Assembly (NCBI RefSeq): GCF_900103195.1
Contig: NZ_FMWU01000030.1
Location: 1-64,000, forward strand
Direction: 5' to 3'
DNA from: Methylobacterium sp. UNC378MF
GTDB taxonomy: Bacteria; Pseudomonadota; Alphaproteobacteria; Rhizobiales; Beijerinckiaceae
Length of the DNA stretch: 64,000 bases
Numbering within the stretch: position 1 is the stretch's first letter; the number at the start of each line of letters is the position of its first letter. Under the pieces are notes generated by a model. The model was not told the origin of the DNA and searched no databases. It saw only the letters and a list, made by a program, of their open reading frames with translations. The position numbers and the translations under genes were made by a program. Shown here piece after piece: positions 16,808 through 24,819 of the stretch.

Positions 16808-18454
16808 TCAGGCATCGGCGCGGATCAGGTCGGCCGCCTTCTCGGCGATCATGAACACGGCCGCCTGGGTGTTCCCGGAGACGATGCGCGGCATGATCGA
16901 GGCGTCCGCCACGCGCAGTCCCGTCACACCGCGCACGCGCAGGTTCGGATCCGTGACCGACCCGGGATCGCTGCCCATGCGGCACGTGCCGCAGATGTGG
17001 TAGATCGTCTGGCCGTCGCGGCGGGCGAAATCGAGCCAGTCTGCATCCGTCCGGCAGTCCGGGCCCGGGTTGAGCTCGGCCCCGCGGAAGCGATCCATCG
17101 GCGCCTGCTCGACGATGGACCGTGCGATCTTCATTCCGTCGACCATCGCACGGCGGTCCTCCTCGGTGGCGAGGAAGTTCGGGCGGATGGCCGGGGGCTT
17201 CAGCGGATCGGGCGAGGCGGCGTGGATCGTGCCGCGCGATTCCGGCCGCAGTTGCGTGACACCGATCGTCATGCCGGGCAGGCGATCAAGCTTGCGCTCG
17301 GCGGCGTTGGCGTAGCTCGCGTGCATGAAGAAGTACTGCACGTCGGGCCCGTCGAGCCCAGGACGCGTGCGCACGAAGCCGTGGGCGAGGCCGGTCCCGA
17401 GCGACAGGATGCCCCGCCGGGTAGCGAGATAGCGCGCCGCCGCGAGGCCGAGGCGGAGGCCGCGGGTCTGCTCGTTCAGCGTCACCGGCAGGCGCACCCG
17501 CCAGTTCATGCGCGTGCAGTAATGGTCCATGTAGTCGGCGCCGACGCCCGGGAGCGCGCGTCGCACCGTGACGCCGAGGCCGGAGAGGATCGCCGGATCG
17601 CCGAGGCCGGATAGTTCCAAAATCTGGGGGGTCTGGGCCGCTCCCGCGGCGAGGATCACCTCCCTGCGGCAACGGTAGAGCCGCTCGCGCCCGCCGACCA
17701 GCGCAGCGACGCCGCTCGCCCGCTCCCGGTCGAAATTCAGCCGCAGGACGTGCGCGTCCGTCACGACGGCGAGGTTGGCGCGTCCCAGCGCCGGTCGCAG
17801 ATAGGCGTCGGCGGCGCTGACCCGCCGCCCGCGCCGCTGATTGACTTGGTAGTAGCCGAAGCCGTCCTGGCTTGCCGCGTTGTAGTCGGGATTGCGCGGA
17901 TGTCCGGCCGCTTGTGCGGCGGCGATGAAGGCTTCCGCGATCGCCGGCCGTTCGGCGACTTCGGTGAGCGGCAGCGGGCCGCCGCGGGCGCGCAGCGGAT
18001 CGGCCGCCCCGTCGTAATCCTCGAGCCTGCGGAAATAGGGCAGCACGTCGGCGAAGCCCCATCCGCGGCACCCGGCCTGAGCCCAGGCGTCGTAATCCTG
18101 CGGCTGACCGCGCACGTAGATCATGCCGTTGATCAGCGTCGACCCTCCGAGGCCCTTGCCACGCGGAACCGCGATCACCCGGCCGCCGGTCGCCTCCTCG
18201 GGCTCGGTCCGGAAGCGCCAATTGTAGGATGGGTGCTGGAGCAGGCGGCTGAACCCGGCCGGGATCGCGACCCAGGGGCTGCTCGCCCGTCCGCCCGCCT
18301 CGAGGAGCAGCACCCGATGTGCCCCGGACTCGGTCAGCCGGCTGGCCAGGACGCAGCCCGCCGTGCCGCCGCCCACGATCACGTAGTCGAAGTCGCCCGC
18401 CGCGACGGCATCGGTGTCGGTCGGTTCCAAGGTCTGCGCCACGGTTCGCTCCAA
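16808..18454 (-). CDS. GMC family oxidoreductase (FAD, choline-dehydrogenase-like)
   Basis: A 548-residue GMC flavoprotein. DYVIVGGGTAGCVLASRL (about residue 23) binds the ADP part of FAD. RGKGLGGSTLINGMIYVRG is the first GMC signature and ILAAGAAQTPQILELSG the second. HICGTCRMG carries the catalytic His. It oxidises an alcohol, using a quinone chain or oxygen as acceptor. The substrate is unknown. It is the tenth gene of the region 2 operon and starts 9 bases after the AroE-like gene. Confidence 0.87.
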   Translation of the reverse strand: MERTVAQTLEPTDTDAVAAGDFDYVIVGGGTAGCVLASRLTESGAHRVLLLEAGGRASSPWVAIPAGFSRLLQHPSYNWRFRTEPEEATGGRVIAVPRGKGLGGSTLINGMIYVRGQPQDYDAWAQAGCRGWGFADVLPYFRRLEDYDGAADPLRARGGPLPLTEVAERPAIAEAFIAAAQAAGHPRNPDYNAASQDGFGYYQVNQRRGRRVSAADAYLRPALGRANLAVVTDAHVLRLNFDRERASGVAALVGGRERLYRCRREVILAAGAAQTPQILELSGLGDPAILSGLGVTVRRALPGVGADYMDHYCTRMNWRVRLPVTLNEQTRGLRLGLAAARYLATRRGILSLGTGLAHGFVRTRPGLDGPDVQYFFMHASYANAAERKLDRLPGMTIGVTQLRPESRGTIHAASPDPLKPPAIRPNFLATEEDRRAMVDGMKIARSIVEQAPMDRFRGAELNPGPDCRTDADWLDFARRDGQTIYHICGTCRMGSDPGSVTDPNLRVRGVTGLRVADASIMPRIVSGNTQAAVFMIAEKAADLIRADA

Positions 18455-18463
18455 GATCCGGCC

Positions 18464-19273
18464 TCAGAGTGCGCCCATGTGGCGAGCCATGAGGGCGATC
18501 TGGCGCTCCAGCATCGGCAGGCCCTTCTGGATGCGGCAGCCCGCCGCCGACGCCGCGGCGAGCAGCGGCGTCGTCTCCGGATCCATGATCGCCTCGGCGA
18601 CGAACTGCCCGTCGTGGAGGGCGCTCAGATCGAAGGGTGAGGGGTCCTGCGGGCGCATCCCGAGCGACGTGCCGTTGACGAGGAGGTCGTGCTCCGCCTG
18701 GGCGCCCCCGGCGTCGACCGCCAGCGTGGGATAGGCGGTGCGCAGGCGCTCCACCAGCGCCCGGGCGCGGTCTGCGGTGCGGTTCAGGATCGTCAGGCGC
18801 GAGACACCCGCCTCGGCGAGCGCGAAGGCGATGGCGCTCGCCGCGCCGCCGGCCCCCGCGAGCGCCGCGCTCCGGTCGCGGGGCTCCAGGCCCGAGGCGC
18901 GCAGCGCCTCGACGAAGCCGATCCCATCCAGCATCGTGCCGACCATGCGTCCGTCCGCCTCCCGCCGGACGCAGTTGACCGCCCCGATCTGCTCGGCCTC
19001 GCGGGTGAGCGCGTCGCATAGGTCGGTCATCGCCGTCTTGTGCGGGACCGTGGCGATGAAGCCGCCGAAATTGCGCAGGTGCCTGAGCCCGTCCATCACC
19101 GCGGCCAAGCCGTCCGCCGTGACGTGCAGCGGGACGAGCACGCCGTCCACGCCGTGGCGGGCGAAGAGCGCCCCCATCACCTCGGGCGCCTTCACGTGGT
19201 AGATCGGGTCCGCCAGGATCCCGTAGACCCGGGTCCGGCCGGTAATCCCGGCCGTCGTGAGCGCGCTGTTCAT
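18464..19273 (-). CDS. Shikimate/quinate dehydrogenase-like protein with altered substrate site
   Basis: A 269-residue AroE-fold protein. The NADP loop is AGAGGAASAIAFAL (about residue 139). Lys79 (ATVPHK) and Asp116 (MLDGIGF) match the catalytic Lys and Asp. In biosynthetic AroE the substrate carboxylate is held by two Ser in an H-S-x-S-P motif. Here the motif is HVKAP, so both Ser are Val27 and Ala29. The usual N-T-D-G is also MLDG. It is therefore unlikely to be the housekeeping enzyme and probably reduces or oxidises a different ring compound in this catabolic operon. ATG 19273 is chosen; ATG 19291 is possible. Confidence 0.75.
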   Translation of the reverse strand: MNSALTTAGITGRTRVYGILADPIYHVKAPEVMGALFARHGVDGVLVPLHVTADGLAAVMDGLRHLRNFGGFIATVPHKTAMTDLCDALTREAEQIGAVNCVRREADGRMVGTMLDGIGFVEALRASGLEPRDRSAALAGAGGAASAIAFALAEAGVSRLTILNRTADRARALVERLRTAYPTLAVDAGGAQAEHDLLVNGTSLGMRPQDPSPFDLSALHDGQFVAEAIMDPETTPLLAAASAAGCRIQKGLPMLERQIALMARHMGAL

Positions 19274-19314
19274 GGCCGTCCTCCCGTCCATCGGCTGTCC
19301 TGAGCGGCTCCGGC

Positions 19315-20121
19315 TCACGTCATGTACAGGCCGCCGGCCACGTCGACGGTCTGTCCGGTGATGAAGCTGGCCTCGGCGGAGGTCAGGTAGAGGGCGAGAT
19401 CCGCGACCTCCTCGGGAGCGCCGAGGCGGCCCATCGGGGTCAGGCGAACCTGCTCGTCGTTGACGGTGCGGCCCACCGCCCGCACCATCGGGGTTTCGAT
19501 CCGGCCCGGCGCGATCGCGTTGACGCGGATGCCGAACGGGCCGAGCTCCGCCGCGAGGTGCTTGGTGAGGCCGATCAGCCCGGCCTTCGAGGCCGCGTAG
19601 TGGCAGGCGACGATCGGCGAGTGGGTCTTGCCTGCCACCGACGACATGTTGACGATCCAGCCGCGCCCGGCCGCGCGCATCGCGGGCGCCAGCGCCCGGA
19701 CGGTGTTGAACGCGCCCGTCAGGTTGACCGCGACGACGCGGTTCCACTCGTCCGGATCCATCTCCCAGACCCGGTGGGCCGCGCCGTCGTGCTTGGGCGA
19801 GATACCGGCATTGTTGATGACCGTGTCGAAGGCGCCGCCCATCGCGTCGGCCGTCTCCGACAGGGCGGCCTCGACCGCCGGATAATCGGCGACGTCGAGC
19901 CGCATCGGCACGGCGCGACCGCCGGCGGCCTCGATGGCCGCGACCGCCTCCGCGACGTCGTCCGGGTTCACGTCGGCGACGCCGACCAGGGCCGCGCGCG
20001 CGCCGAAGCCCTCCGCGATCGCCCGGCCGATCCCGCGGCCGGCGCCGGTGACGAGGACGCGCCGGCCGGCGTGGCTCGCGCGCCGCGCGATCGCCTCGGG
20101 GTTCGTCTGCCGCTCTGTCAT
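19315..20121 (-). CDS. SDR-family oxidoreductase
   Basis: A 268-residue classical short-chain dehydrogenase. VLVTGAGRGIGRAIAEGF (about 22) is the cofactor loop. NNAGIS, the catalytic Ser in MSSVAG, and YAASK (Y-x-x-x-K) follow. The C-terminal TGQTVDVAGGLYMT is typical of FabG-like enzymes. D-V-N after the second strand suggests NAD preference (inference). It lies directly after livF (1-base gap) and before the AroE-like gene, so it is a catabolic alcohol or ketone dehydrogenase rather than a fatty-acid enzyme. Confidence 0.85.
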   Translation of the reverse strand: MTERQTNPEAIARRASHAGRRVLVTGAGRGIGRAIAEGFGARAALVGVADVNPDDVAEAVAAIEAAGGRAVPMRLDVADYPAVEAALSETADAMGGAFDTVINNAGISPKHDGAAHRVWEMDPDEWNRVVAVNLTGAFNTVRALAPAMRAAGRGWIVNMSSVAGKTHSPIVACHYAASKAGLIGLTKHLAAELGPFGIRVNAIAPGRIETPMVRAVGRTVNDEQVRLTPMGRLGAPEEVADLALYLTSAEASFITGQTVDVAGGLYMT

Positions 20122-20122
20122 C

Positions 20123-20827
20123 TCAGATCCCTAGATAGGCGCGGCGGACGTGGTCGTTGTCGAGCAGGGCCGCGGACGCGTCGGCGAGGACGATCTCGCC
20201 GTTCTCCAGCACGTAGCCCCGGTCGGCGACCTGCAGCGTGTGGAACACGTTCTGCTCGACGATCAGCACGGTGGCGCCGGTCTTCACGATCCGGTCGACG
20301 ACCGCGAAGACCTGCGCCACCACGATCGGCGCGAGGCCGAGGGAGGGCTCGTCGAACATCAGGAGCTTGGGCCGCGCCATCATCCCGCGGGCGATGGCCA
20401 CCATCTGCTGCTCGCCACCGGACAGGGAGCCGGCGTTCTGGTCGAGGCGCTCGCGCACCCGCGGGAACAGGTCGAGCACGTCCGCGAGCGTCTCCGACTG
20501 TCGCTCGCGCGCCGCGCGGCGGTAGGCGCCCATCAGCAGGTTCTCCCGCACCGTCATCTCGGGGAAGAGCTGGCGTCCCTCGGGGATCAGGGTGACGCCC
20601 CGCGCCACCATCTCGTGGCCGGAGAGCCGGGTGACGTCCTCGTCCTCGAACAGGATCCGGCCGCGCGTCGGCGTCACGAGGCCCGCGATGGTCCGCAGCG
20701 TGGTCGTCTTGCCGGCGCCGTTCGCGCCGACGATCGTCACGACCTCACCGGCGCGCACCTCCAGCGAGACGGCGTGCAGGATGCTGGTCGCGCCGTAACC
20801 GGCATCCACGCGCTCAAGCGTGAGCAT
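20123..20827 (-). CDS. livF: Branched-chain type ABC transporter ATP-binding protein
   Basis: A 234-residue ABC ATPase of LivF length. It has Walker A GANGAGKTTTLRT, Q-loop LIPEGRQLFPEMTV (typical LivF EGR-x-LFP), signature LSGGEQQM and Walker B LLMFDEPSLGLAP. The ORF ends RAYLGI, as LivF proteins do. It powers the region 2 importer with the LivM-LivG fusion, whose 3' end it overlaps by 14 bases. Confidence 0.92.
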   Translation of the reverse strand: MLTLERVDAGYGATSILHAVSLEVRAGEVVTIVGANGAGKTTTLRTIAGLVTPTRGRILFEDEDVTRLSGHEMVARGVTLIPEGRQLFPEMTVRENLLMGAYRRAARERQSETLADVLDLFPRVRERLDQNAGSLSGGEQQMVAIARGMMARPKLLMFDEPSLGLAPIVVAQVFAVVDRIVKTGATVLIVEQNVFHTLQVADRGYVLENGEIVLADASAALLDNDHVRRAYLGI

Positions 20828-22619
20828 GGACGAACTCCTTGCCGAGATACGCCTCGATCACGGCGGGGTCGCGGACCACGTCCTGCGGGCTGCCCTGGGC
20901 GATGATCTGCCCGGAACTGAGGACGATCACCCGGTCGGAGAGCGCCATCACCGCCTGCATCACGTGCTCGATGGCGATGATGCTGACGCCGGAATCGCGG
21001 ATCGACAGCATGAGGTCGATGGCGCGGCGCACGTCGGTCTGGTTGATGCCGGCCATCACCTCGTCGAGGAGCAGCACGCGCGGGCGCATCGCCATCACGC
21101 GGGCGACCTCGAGCCGCTTGAGGCCGCCGATGGTGAGGCCGCGCGCCTCGCTCTCGAGCCACGGCGCGAGCCCCATCCACTCGGCGGTCTCGCGCGCGAC
21201 CGCCCGCGCTTCGCGGACGTCGCGGTGGCGGTGGAAGGCGCCGACCATGATGTTCTCCTCGACCGTCATGGCCGCGAAGGGCTGCACGATCTGGAAGGTG
21301 CGGCCGACGCCGAGCGTCGCGAAATCCGCCGGCCGGCCCGGCTGGTGCCACGTCCCGTCCGGCGCGCGGACGCTCACCGTTCCGGCATCGGGCTTGAGGA
21401 AGCCCGAGATCATGTTGAAGACGGTGGTCTTGCCGGCGCCGTTCGGGCCAATCAGGCCGAGGATCTCGCCCTCCCGAAGCGTGAAGCCGACATCGTTGGT
21501 CACGTGCAGGCCGCCGAAGCGCTTCTGCAGCCCCTCGACCCGGATGACGTCCGCGCCGATCGGTGGCCGCTCCGCGGACCGCGGCACGGCCGGAACCGTC
21601 CCGGCCTGCGCGCCGCGGCCGCCCGCGCCGGCCCGTTTGAAGCGGGACACGAGACCCATCAGCCCGTTGGGCAGGAACAGGACGACGAGCACCAGCACGA
21701 GGCCGTAGACGAGGCCGTGGAGCCCCAGGGCCTTCGCGCCGAGCCAGCCGCGGGCCAGTTCGGTGACCGGCACGAGGAGGAGCGCGCCGAGCAGCGGTCC
21801 GAACACCGTGCCGAGCCCGCCGATCAGCGCGAACATCGCGATCTGGATCGACAGGGTCAGCGAGAACATCGACGCCGGCTCGATGAAGGTCAGGTACATG
21901 GCGTGGAAGGTGCCCACCATCGCGGTGAGCGCCCCCGACACCGCCACGGCGATGAGCCGCACGCGCACCGTGCGCACGCCCGCGGCGCGCGCGGCCGATT
22001 CCCGCTCGCGGGTGGCGACGAGGTAGAAGCCGATCCGGTGGCTCCGCATCCACCACGCGACCGCCAGCGTCAGCAGGAGGAGCCCGAAGGCGATGGCCAG
22101 TGGCGGCCAGCGGTCCCGGAACACCATCCACGTCCAGCCGAACTTCAGCGGGATCATCAGCCCGGTGGCGCCCCCGGTCAGGTCGCGGAAATGCAGCGCC
22201 AGAACGCGGAAGACTTCGAGGAAGGCGATCGTCGCCAGCGAGAAGAACGGTCCGTGCAGCCGGAAGCACGGGTAGCTGATCGCGAGCGCCACCAGCACGG
22301 CGAGGGCGGCGCCGGCCACCATGCCGATCCACGGACTGATCCCGGCGCCGACGAGCAGCATGCCGCAATAGGCGCCGAGGCCATAGAAGATGCCGTGGCC
22401 GAGGGAGAGCTGGCCGGCGTAGCCGCCGACGATGTTCCAGGCGGTCGAGAGCGCCGCGAAGACGCAGATCGTGATGAAGACGTGGTAGATGAACGGGTTG
22501 CCGACCGCGACCGGCACGGCCACCAGGGCCGCAAGAACGAGCGCCAGGGCCGCAGCGCCCCGGCGCGGGAATGCGGACAATCCGGCGGACGGTGCGGCCG
22601 TGAGCGGGATATCGGTCAT
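20814..22619 (-). CDS. livM-livG: Fused LivM permease / LivG ATPase
   Basis: A 601-residue fusion. Residues 1-330 are a LivM-type permease with about nine hydrophobic segments and the family motif GGYAGQLSLGHGIFYGLGAY. Residues 350-601 are a LivG-type ATPase with Walker A GPNGAGKTTVFNMISG, GVGRTFQIVQPF in the Q-loop region and Walker B RVLLLDEVMAGI. The signature is degenerate, LTIGGLKRLEVARV instead of LSGGQ-type, as is common in LivG. The C-terminus EAYLGKEFVHA is LivG-like. The fusion fixes permease to ATPase stoichiometry and is known in this family. Confidence 0.9.
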   Translation of the reverse strand: MTDIPLTAAPSAGLSAFPRRGAAALALVLAALVAVPVAVGNPFIYHVFITICVFAALSTAWNIVGGYAGQLSLGHGIFYGLGAYCGMLLVGAGISPWIGMVAGAALAVLVALAISYPCFRLHGPFFSLATIAFLEVFRVLALHFRDLTGGATGLMIPLKFGWTWMVFRDRWPPLAIAFGLLLLTLAVAWWMRSHRIGFYLVATRERESAARAAGVRTVRVRLIAVAVSGALTAMVGTFHAMYLTFIEPASMFSLTLSIQIAMFALIGGLGTVFGPLLGALLLVPVTELARGWLGAKALGLHGLVYGLVLVLVVLFLPNGLMGLVSRFKRAGAGGRGAQAGTVPAVPRSAERPPIGADVIRVEGLQKRFGGLHVTNDVGFTLREGEILGLIGPNGAGKTTVFNMISGFLKPDAGTVSVRAPDGTWHQPGRPADFATLGVGRTFQIVQPFAAMTVEENIMVGAFHRHRDVREARAVARETAEWMGLAPWLESEARGLTIGGLKRLEVARVMAMRPRVLLLDEVMAGINQTDVRRAIDLMLSIRDSGVSIIAIEHVMQAVMALSDRVIVLSSGQIIAQGSPQDVVRDPAVIEAYLGKEFVHAHA

Positions 22620-22629
22620 CGCGTTCCCC

Positions 22630-23517
22630 TCACGGCGAGACGTGGGACAGCCGGAGCTGCCGGCCGAAGAGGCCCGAGGGCTTCAGGATCAGGATCGCCA
22701 GGAACACGCCGAAGACCGCCACCTCGCGCATGTCGGCGCCGACGTAGAAGCCCGTGACGCTGTCGATCAGGCCGATCAGGATCGCCCCGACGAAGGCACC
22801 GCGGATCGAGCCGAGGCCGCCGAGAACGACGACCACGAAGGCGATCAGCACGAAGTAGGTGCCGCTGTTGGGTGAGGTCGGATAGAGCGGCGCGATCAGC
22901 ACCGCCGCCACCCCGACGCAGGCCGCGCCGATGCCGAAGGTCAGGGCGTAGATCCGGTTGACGTCGATGCCCATCAGCTCGGCCGCGGCGCGGTTCTGGG
23001 CGACCGCCCGGATCGCCCGACCCGTCCGCGTGCGCGCAAGGAACGTCTGGAGCCCCGCCACGAGCACGATCGCCGCGCCGAGGATCACCACCTGCCCGAG
23101 CAGCACCCGGACCGGCCCGATCTCCAGCGGCTGGCGCAGGCCAGACGGCGGCGTGTTGGCGATGTCGGCCCCGAAGAGGAGGAGGGCGAGATTGATCAGC
23201 ACCGTCGACAGGCCGACCGTGGCGAAGATCTGGATGTGATGGTCGCCCGCGGCGAGCAGCGGCTGGATGAGGAACCGCTGGGTCAGGGCGCCCAGCAGGA
23301 ACAGAACCGGCACGACGAGGATCAGGGCGGCGAAGGGGTGCAGTCCGAGCCCGGTGACGGCGAGGTAGGTCAGGTACATCCCGACCATCAGGAACTCGCC
23401 GTGGGCGAAGTTGACGACCTTCACGATGCCGAAGATCAAAGTCAGCCCGACGCTGACGATCGCGAACAGGCCGCCGAGCATCACCCCGTTGGCGAGCACC
23501 TGGAGGAAGACGTCCAT
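22630..23517 (-). CDS. livH: Branched-chain type ABC transporter permease
   Basis: A 295-residue LivH permease with about eight membrane segments. The N-terminal ANGVMLGGLFAIVSVGLTLI and IVKVVNFAHGEFLMVGMY are typical. The conserved AVAQNRAAAELMGID is the cytoplasmic EAA-like loop that contacts the ATPase. ATG 23517 was chosen because the longer upstream frame lacks family sequence and a GGAGA site precedes it. It sits between the binding-protein gene and the LivM-LivG fusion. Confidence 0.9.
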   Translation of the reverse strand: MDVFLQVLANGVMLGGLFAIVSVGLTLIFGIVKVVNFAHGEFLMVGMYLTYLAVTGLGLHPFAALILVVPVLFLLGALTQRFLIQPLLAAGDHHIQIFATVGLSTVLINLALLLFGADIANTPPSGLRQPLEIGPVRVLLGQVVILGAAIVLVAGLQTFLARTRTGRAIRAVAQNRAAAELMGIDVNRIYALTFGIGAACVGVAAVLIAPLYPTSPNSGTYFVLIAFVVVVLGGLGSIRGAFVGAILIGLIDSVTGFYVGADMREVAVFGVFLAILILKPSGLFGRQLRLSHVSP

Positions 23518-23543
23518 CCTCGATCTCCGTGACGGCGGCGCGG

Positions 23544-24752
23544 TTACTTGCGCATCTCCATGGGCGCGACGGCGGCGCTGTCGGGGTAGACAGTGACGAG
23601 CTTGCCCCCCTGCCACTGCATGCCCATCATCGCGGCGCGCTCGTTCTGGTTGTTTTTGCCGAACTTGAACCCGTAGCCGACCGCGGTGACGCCGTCCTTC
23701 ACGTCGATGCCCTGGGCAACCTTGACGATGGTGTCGGGGTCGAAGCCCTTCGCGTTGCCGATGGCCTGGAGGATGAGCTTGGCCCCGACATAGTTGTTCA
23801 GGGAATGCCCGGAGCGGGGCGCGCTGCCGTACTTCTTCTGGTAGGCCGCAACGAAGTTCTCGATGCCGGGCGTGTACTGCGTGTTGACGAGATACTGGGT
23901 GAAATCGGTGTCGAGCACGCCCTCGATGACCTTGTGGCCGACCGCGTCCGCGGTGGGCTGCATCGAGTAACCGCCGCCGCCGCCGATGATGGCGCCGGGC
24001 TTGAAGCCCGCCTCGTTGGCCTGCTGCAGGAACAGCACGGAATCGTTCTGGTAGGATGTCTGAAGTAGGACGTCGATGCCGCGCCCCTTCAGGTCGAGGA
24101 CGAGAGAAGACATGTCGACCGTCGAGGCCGGGTAGCCCTGCGCGGTCACGACGTTCAGTTTGGCCTGCGCGGCGAACTTCTTCTGGAAGCCCGCCACCGA
24201 GGTGCCGTAGCTCGAATCTTCGTAGATGATGCCGATCTTAAGGTCTTCGGGCTTCTTGCCGAGCCCGGCCGCGACCTTCTTGACGATCATCTCCACCGCG
24301 AGCTTGGCCATGTCCTCGGCCGTCGGGTTGGTGCGGTAGAGATACTGCAGCCCGCGCCCGGTGACCTCCTCAGCCACCGCGCCGAGCTCGAAATACGGGA
24401 TGCCCGACAGCTCGGCCACCTGGCTCGCAGCGATCGAGCGGGCGGACGAGTAGGAGCCGAAGATCGCCACCACTTTCTCCAGCGAGATGAGGCGGCGCGC
24501 CTCGCCGATCGCCTGATTGTTGTCGACCGCATCGCCGCGGGCGAGCACGACCTTCTGCCCCTGGACGCCGCCCGCGGCGTTGATCTCGTCGACGGCGATC
24601 TCGACGCCCCGGGCGCTCTCCTCGCCCAGCAGCGCGAGCTGCCCGCTGAAGGGGAAGAGCGCGCCGAACTTCACGTCGGCGGCCCGGGCCGTCGTCTGGA
24701 CCGCCGCGCCCAGCGTGAGGGCGGCGGCGAGTGCACGCGCCAGAACTCTCAT
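23544..24752 (-). CDS. Branched-chain amino acid type substrate-binding protein
   Basis: A 402-residue LivK/Peripla_BP_6 protein with a signal peptide (MRVLARALAAALTLGAAV, cleaved near ARAAD) and VKFGALFPFSGQLALLGEES. It has GIIYEDSSYGTSVAGFQ in the middle. It differs clearly from the second binding protein of the same operon (14620-15837). GGGAGGAAA precedes ATG 24752. It delivers the unknown region 2 substrate to LivH-LivMG-LivF. Confidence 0.9.
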   Translation of the reverse strand: MRVLARALAAALTLGAAVQTTARAADVKFGALFPFSGQLALLGEESARGVEIAVDEINAAGGVQGQKVVLARGDAVDNNQAIGEARRLISLEKVVAIFGSYSSARSIAASQVAELSGIPYFELGAVAEEVTGRGLQYLYRTNPTAEDMAKLAVEMIVKKVAAGLGKKPEDLKIGIIYEDSSYGTSVAGFQKKFAAQAKLNVVTAQGYPASTVDMSSLVLDLKGRGIDVLLQTSYQNDSVLFLQQANEAGFKPGAIIGGGGGYSMQPTADAVGHKVIEGVLDTDFTQYLVNTQYTPGIENFVAAYQKKYGSAPRSGHSLNNYVGAKLILQAIGNAKGFDPDTIVKVAQGIDVKDGVTAVGYGFKFGKNNQNERAAMMGMQWQGGKLVTVYPDSAAVAPMEMRK

Positions 24753-24819
24753 CGTTTCCTCCCGTGTCAGTCGTCGACCCGGCGCTTCGCGCGCCTTCTC
24801 GTCGGGTCGGCCGTCGGCG

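Noticed and set aside
18464..19273. Calling this gene aroE of the shikimate pathway
   Set aside because: Both substrate-binding Ser are changed and the gene lies in a catabolic operon with a transporter.
20820..22757. 645-codon open frame antisense to the Liv genes
   Set aside because: It is rich in His, Arg, Asp and Glu without motifs. The opposite strand has unmistakable ABC transporter motifs.
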